Shown here: piece by piece, positions 62,331 to 64,000 of the stretch
Position numbering within the stretch: the first letter of the stretch is position 1
Layout: every line of letters starts with the position of its first letter
NCBI RefSeq assembly: GCF_020076305.1
Contig: NZ_JAIQXE010000001.1
Span: 1,178,001 to 1,242,000, forward strand
Direction of reading: 5' to 3'
Length of the DNA stretch: 64,000 bases
From: Flavihumibacter profundi
GTDB taxonomy: Bacteria > Bacteroidota > Bacteroidia > Chitinophagales > Chitinophagaceae
Notes under the pieces: model-generated
Database searches by the model: none
Told to the model about the DNA's origin: nothing
What the model saw: only the letters and a program-made list of their open reading frames with translations
Position numbers and translations under genes: made by a program

Positions 62331-62940
62331 CAGCTTCGGTTTCAAATGGCTCAATATGAAAATCAAATAATTTCTTATACCGGCTAAAGGTTTCTGGTTC
62401 AATATTTAATAATGATGCCAAGTATTTCTGGGGTACCCGTGATAACAGTTGCGGTTTTTCCTTCAATAAAGCCAGATATCGCTCTTTCGGCGTATTAATC
62501 ATTCTTGATGTATCCCTTCTTTCTTTATCCAGCATCCATTCCAGCAGGATCAGGCGGCCCATTTTTTCAAAATTATGGCTATAAGAATACAGGGTTTCGA
62601 GCGATGATTTGGTAATAAATGCCAGCGTGGCTGGCTCTAAAGTTTCAATTACATAATCTGATAAAACGCCCGACAAAAAAGAAACATTTGAAGAAATCAG
62701 ATCGCCTTCAAGGGCAAGTTGTACGGTCACTTCAAAATTATCACGGCAAAAATATTTCCGAACTATTCCCTTCTGGACAAAATAAACATGCTGTTCCAGT
62801 TCACCAACACTTGTAAGCACCTGTTTTGGGAAACAGGTCATGATTTGCAAATGGCTCCCGAAAAGCGTTTTTTCTGCTTCAGAGAGTGTTACAAACCTTG
62901 AAATATATGAAAAAGCATCACTCGACATCATCTGGCACAT
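62311..62940 (-). CDS. Crp/Fnr family regulator, upstream copy of a tandem pair
   Basis: This 209-residue paralogue of the next gene has the same layout: beta roll (GELEQHVYFVQKGIVRKYFC, TVQLALEGDLISSNVSFLSG) and C-terminal VPQKYLASLLNIEPETFSRYK. Several start codons are close together (62940, 62931, 62928); 62940 is used here. The two genes overlap by 20 bp and are co-transcribed. It is divergent from icd with about 100 bp between. Whether it regulates icd or the NRAMP operon cannot be told. Confidence 0.85.
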   Translation of the reverse strand: MCQMMSSDAFSYISRFVTLSEAEKTLFGSHLQIMTCFPKQVLTSVGELEQHVYFVQKGIVRKYFCRDNFEVTVQLALEGDLISSNVSFLSGVLSDYVIETLEPATLAFITKSSLETLYSYSHNFEKMGRLILLEWMLDKERRDTSRMINTPKERYLALLKEKPQLLSRVPQKYLASLLNIEPETFSRYKKLFDFHIEPFETEADAYTGV

Positions 62941-62982
62941 TGAAGTAAAATTACGACAATCTTGCATTTGACATTTTTACCA

Positions 62983-63013
62983 TTTGTTTTTTTATTCATT
63001 TCCCTTAGGTTTG
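62983..63013 (+). promoter_or_regulatory. Promoter of icd (TTTG-N19-TAGGTTTG)
   Basis: TTTG at 62983-62986 and TAGGTTTG at 63006-63013 are exactly 19 nt apart, matching the Bacteroidota consensus at both elements. The icd ATG is 25 nt downstream. Confidence 0.8.
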
Positions 63014-63038
63014 CAGACTTGCAATAAAACAGCTAAAT

Positions 63039-64000
63039 ATGAGTACAAAAATCAAGGTAACCAATCCTGTTGTTGAGCTTGATGGAGATGAGATGACAAG
63101 AATCATCTGGCAATTCATCAAAGATAAACTGATCTTACCCTATCTTGAACTGGACATTAAATATTATGACCTGGGCATAGAATATCGTGATGCCACTAAT
63201 GACCAGGTTACTGTGGATGCAGCCAATGCAATTAAAGAATATGGCGTAGGTATTAAATGTGCCACCATTACTCCCGACGAAGCCAGGGTTAAAGAATTCA
63301 ACCTCAAGCAGATGTGGAAAAGCCCGAATGGAACTATTCGCAATATCCTCGATGGTACGGTTTTCAGGGAACCTATTGTAATTAATAATATCCCAAGGCT
63401 TGTAACTAACTGGACCGCCCCCATAATTGTCGGCCGGCATGCTTTTGGTGACCAATATCGTGCTACAGATACTGTTATAAAGGGAAAGGGTAAACTGACC
63501 ATGACATTTACCCCGGAAGACGGTAGTGCTCCCCAAGTCTTTGAGGTGTTTAATTTCAAAGGAGATGGCGTAGCGATGTCTATGTATAATACCGATGAAA
63601 GTATTATTGGATTTGCCAGGAGTTGTTTCAATATGGCACTTAGCAAAAAATGGCCTTTATACCTGTCCACAAAGAACACCATACTAAAGAAGTATGATGG
63701 CAGGTTTAAGGACATATTCCAGGACATATACGAGAAAGAGTTTAAGGGAAAATTTGAGGCGGCAGGAATCGTTTACGAGCACCGTCTCATTGATGACATG
63801 GTAGCCAGTGCCTTAAAATGGAATGGTAATTTTGTTTGGGCCTGTAAGAATTATGATGGAGATGTTCAGAGTGATACGGTTGCCCAGGGATTTGGATCTC
63901 TCGGCTTAATGACTTCCGTGTTAATTACTCCCGATGGTAAAACAATGGAGTCTGAAGCTGCCCACGGAACAGTAACAAGGCACTACCGTGATCACCAAGC
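63039..64000 (+). CDS. icd: NADP-dependent isocitrate dehydrogenase, 3' end cut by window edge
   Basis: The frame opens at ATG 63039 and continues to the end of the window (320 codons visible of about 400 expected). It begins [20 protein letters not shown], and contains the substrate-phosphate motif [20 protein letters not shown] and [12 protein letters not shown]. This matches the eukaryotic-type homodimeric NADP-IDH found in Bacteroidota. It oxidises isocitrate to 2-oxoglutarate and CO2 in the TCA cycle, making NADPH. The upstream promoter is well defined. No other TCA gene is seen. Confidence 0.96.
   Translation, partial: MSTKIKVTNPVVELDGDEMTRIIWQFIKDKLILPYLELDIKYYDLGIEYRDATNDQVTVDAANAIKEYGVGIKCATITPDEARVKEFNLKQMWKSPNGTIRNILDGTVFREPIVINNIPRLVTNWTAPIIVGRHAFGDQYRATDTVIKGKGKLTMTFTPEDGSAPQVFEVFNFKGDGVAMSMYNTDESIIGFARSCFNMALSKKWPLYLSTKNTILKKYDGRFKDIFQDIYEKEFKGKFEAAGIVYEHRLIDDMVASALKWNGNFVWACKNYDGDVQSDTVAQGFGSLGLMTSVLITPDGKTMESEAAHGTVTRHYRDHQ

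Noticed and set aside
1-64000. Defence island, prophage, integrative element or tRNA genes
   Set aside because: No restriction, toxin-antitoxin, recombinase, phage structural or transposase gene was recognised, and no tRNA-like T-loop motif was found.

Overview
The window looks like chromosomal DNA of a member of the Bacteroidota, most likely the Chitinophagaceae. The evidence is a SusC/SusD pair, many DUF families typical of the phylum (DUF3857, DUF2911, DUF4197, DUF4268, DUF4421), roughly 40% GC by eye, several TTG start codons, and repeated promoter elements of the Bacteroidota type (TAnnTTTG, sometimes with an upstream TTTG at 19 nt). I found no rRNA, tRNA, insertion sequence, integrase, phage gene or CRISPR array. 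It reads as ordinary core and lifestyle gene content rather than an island.

Layout. 1-6 kb (minus): a truncated FG-GAP/VCBS lipoprotein, then a susC-susD unit closed by a strong terminator. 6.3-17 kb (mostly plus): a frameshifted TMEM220-like gene, ahcY, a GH20 hexosaminidase, cysM, a DUF2452 protein followed by a SET-domain protein, phoH, ppa, a half-size TauE/SafE-like protein and a convergent NlpC/P60 peptidase. 17.4-18.4 kb: a sigma/anti-sigma pair. 18.4-25 kb (minus): a lipoprotein, a protein made of a recent 74-residue duplication, queD, a DsbA-like protein, a YdeI-like protein, a YedK/HMCES protein and clpB. 25-33 kb: a beta-lactamase-fold protein lacking its catalytic residues, two DUF3857/transglutaminase paralogues (one apparently inactive), queG, and a second sigma factor coupled to a membrane/outer-membrane protein. 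33-41 kb: bioA, DUF2911, an ABC-2 permease, sppA, folK, a deoxynucleoside kinase, an MFS carrier and a YkgJ-type protein. 41-54 kb: gcvP, a polysaccharide deacetylase, a J-domain membrane protein, a lactonase, a serine hydrolase, DUF4421, an ABC-F protein, MFS and DUF4197. 54-64 kb: an FKBP isomerase, a PKD-like protein, a K+ channel/RCK protein, an alpha-glucan phosphorylase, a lipoprotein, a DtxR-family regulator with a MntH-UspA fusion, two tandem Crp/Fnr proteins, and the start of icd.

How genes work together. The clearest local circuit is the DtxR-type regulator and NRAMP transporter: a perfect palindrome lies across the -10-like box ahead of the regulator, and the transporter start overlaps the regulator's end. 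Two sigma factors are each translationally overlapped by a membrane partner. SusC/SusD, GH20 and the polysaccharide deacetylase suggest glycan use or remodelling, but they are not linked to one another.

Novelty. I did not find a clear undescribed multi-gene system. The most interesting signals are proteins that keep a fold but lose catalytic residues (serine hydrolase at 25.2 kb, DUF3857 at 28.2 kb, DsbA-like at 20.5 kb, and the missing PLP lysine in the phosphorylase at 56.4 kb), the MntH-UspA fusion with its operator, a bacterial SET protein with a post-SET zinc motif, and two intergenic arrays of a degenerate 7-bp repeat.
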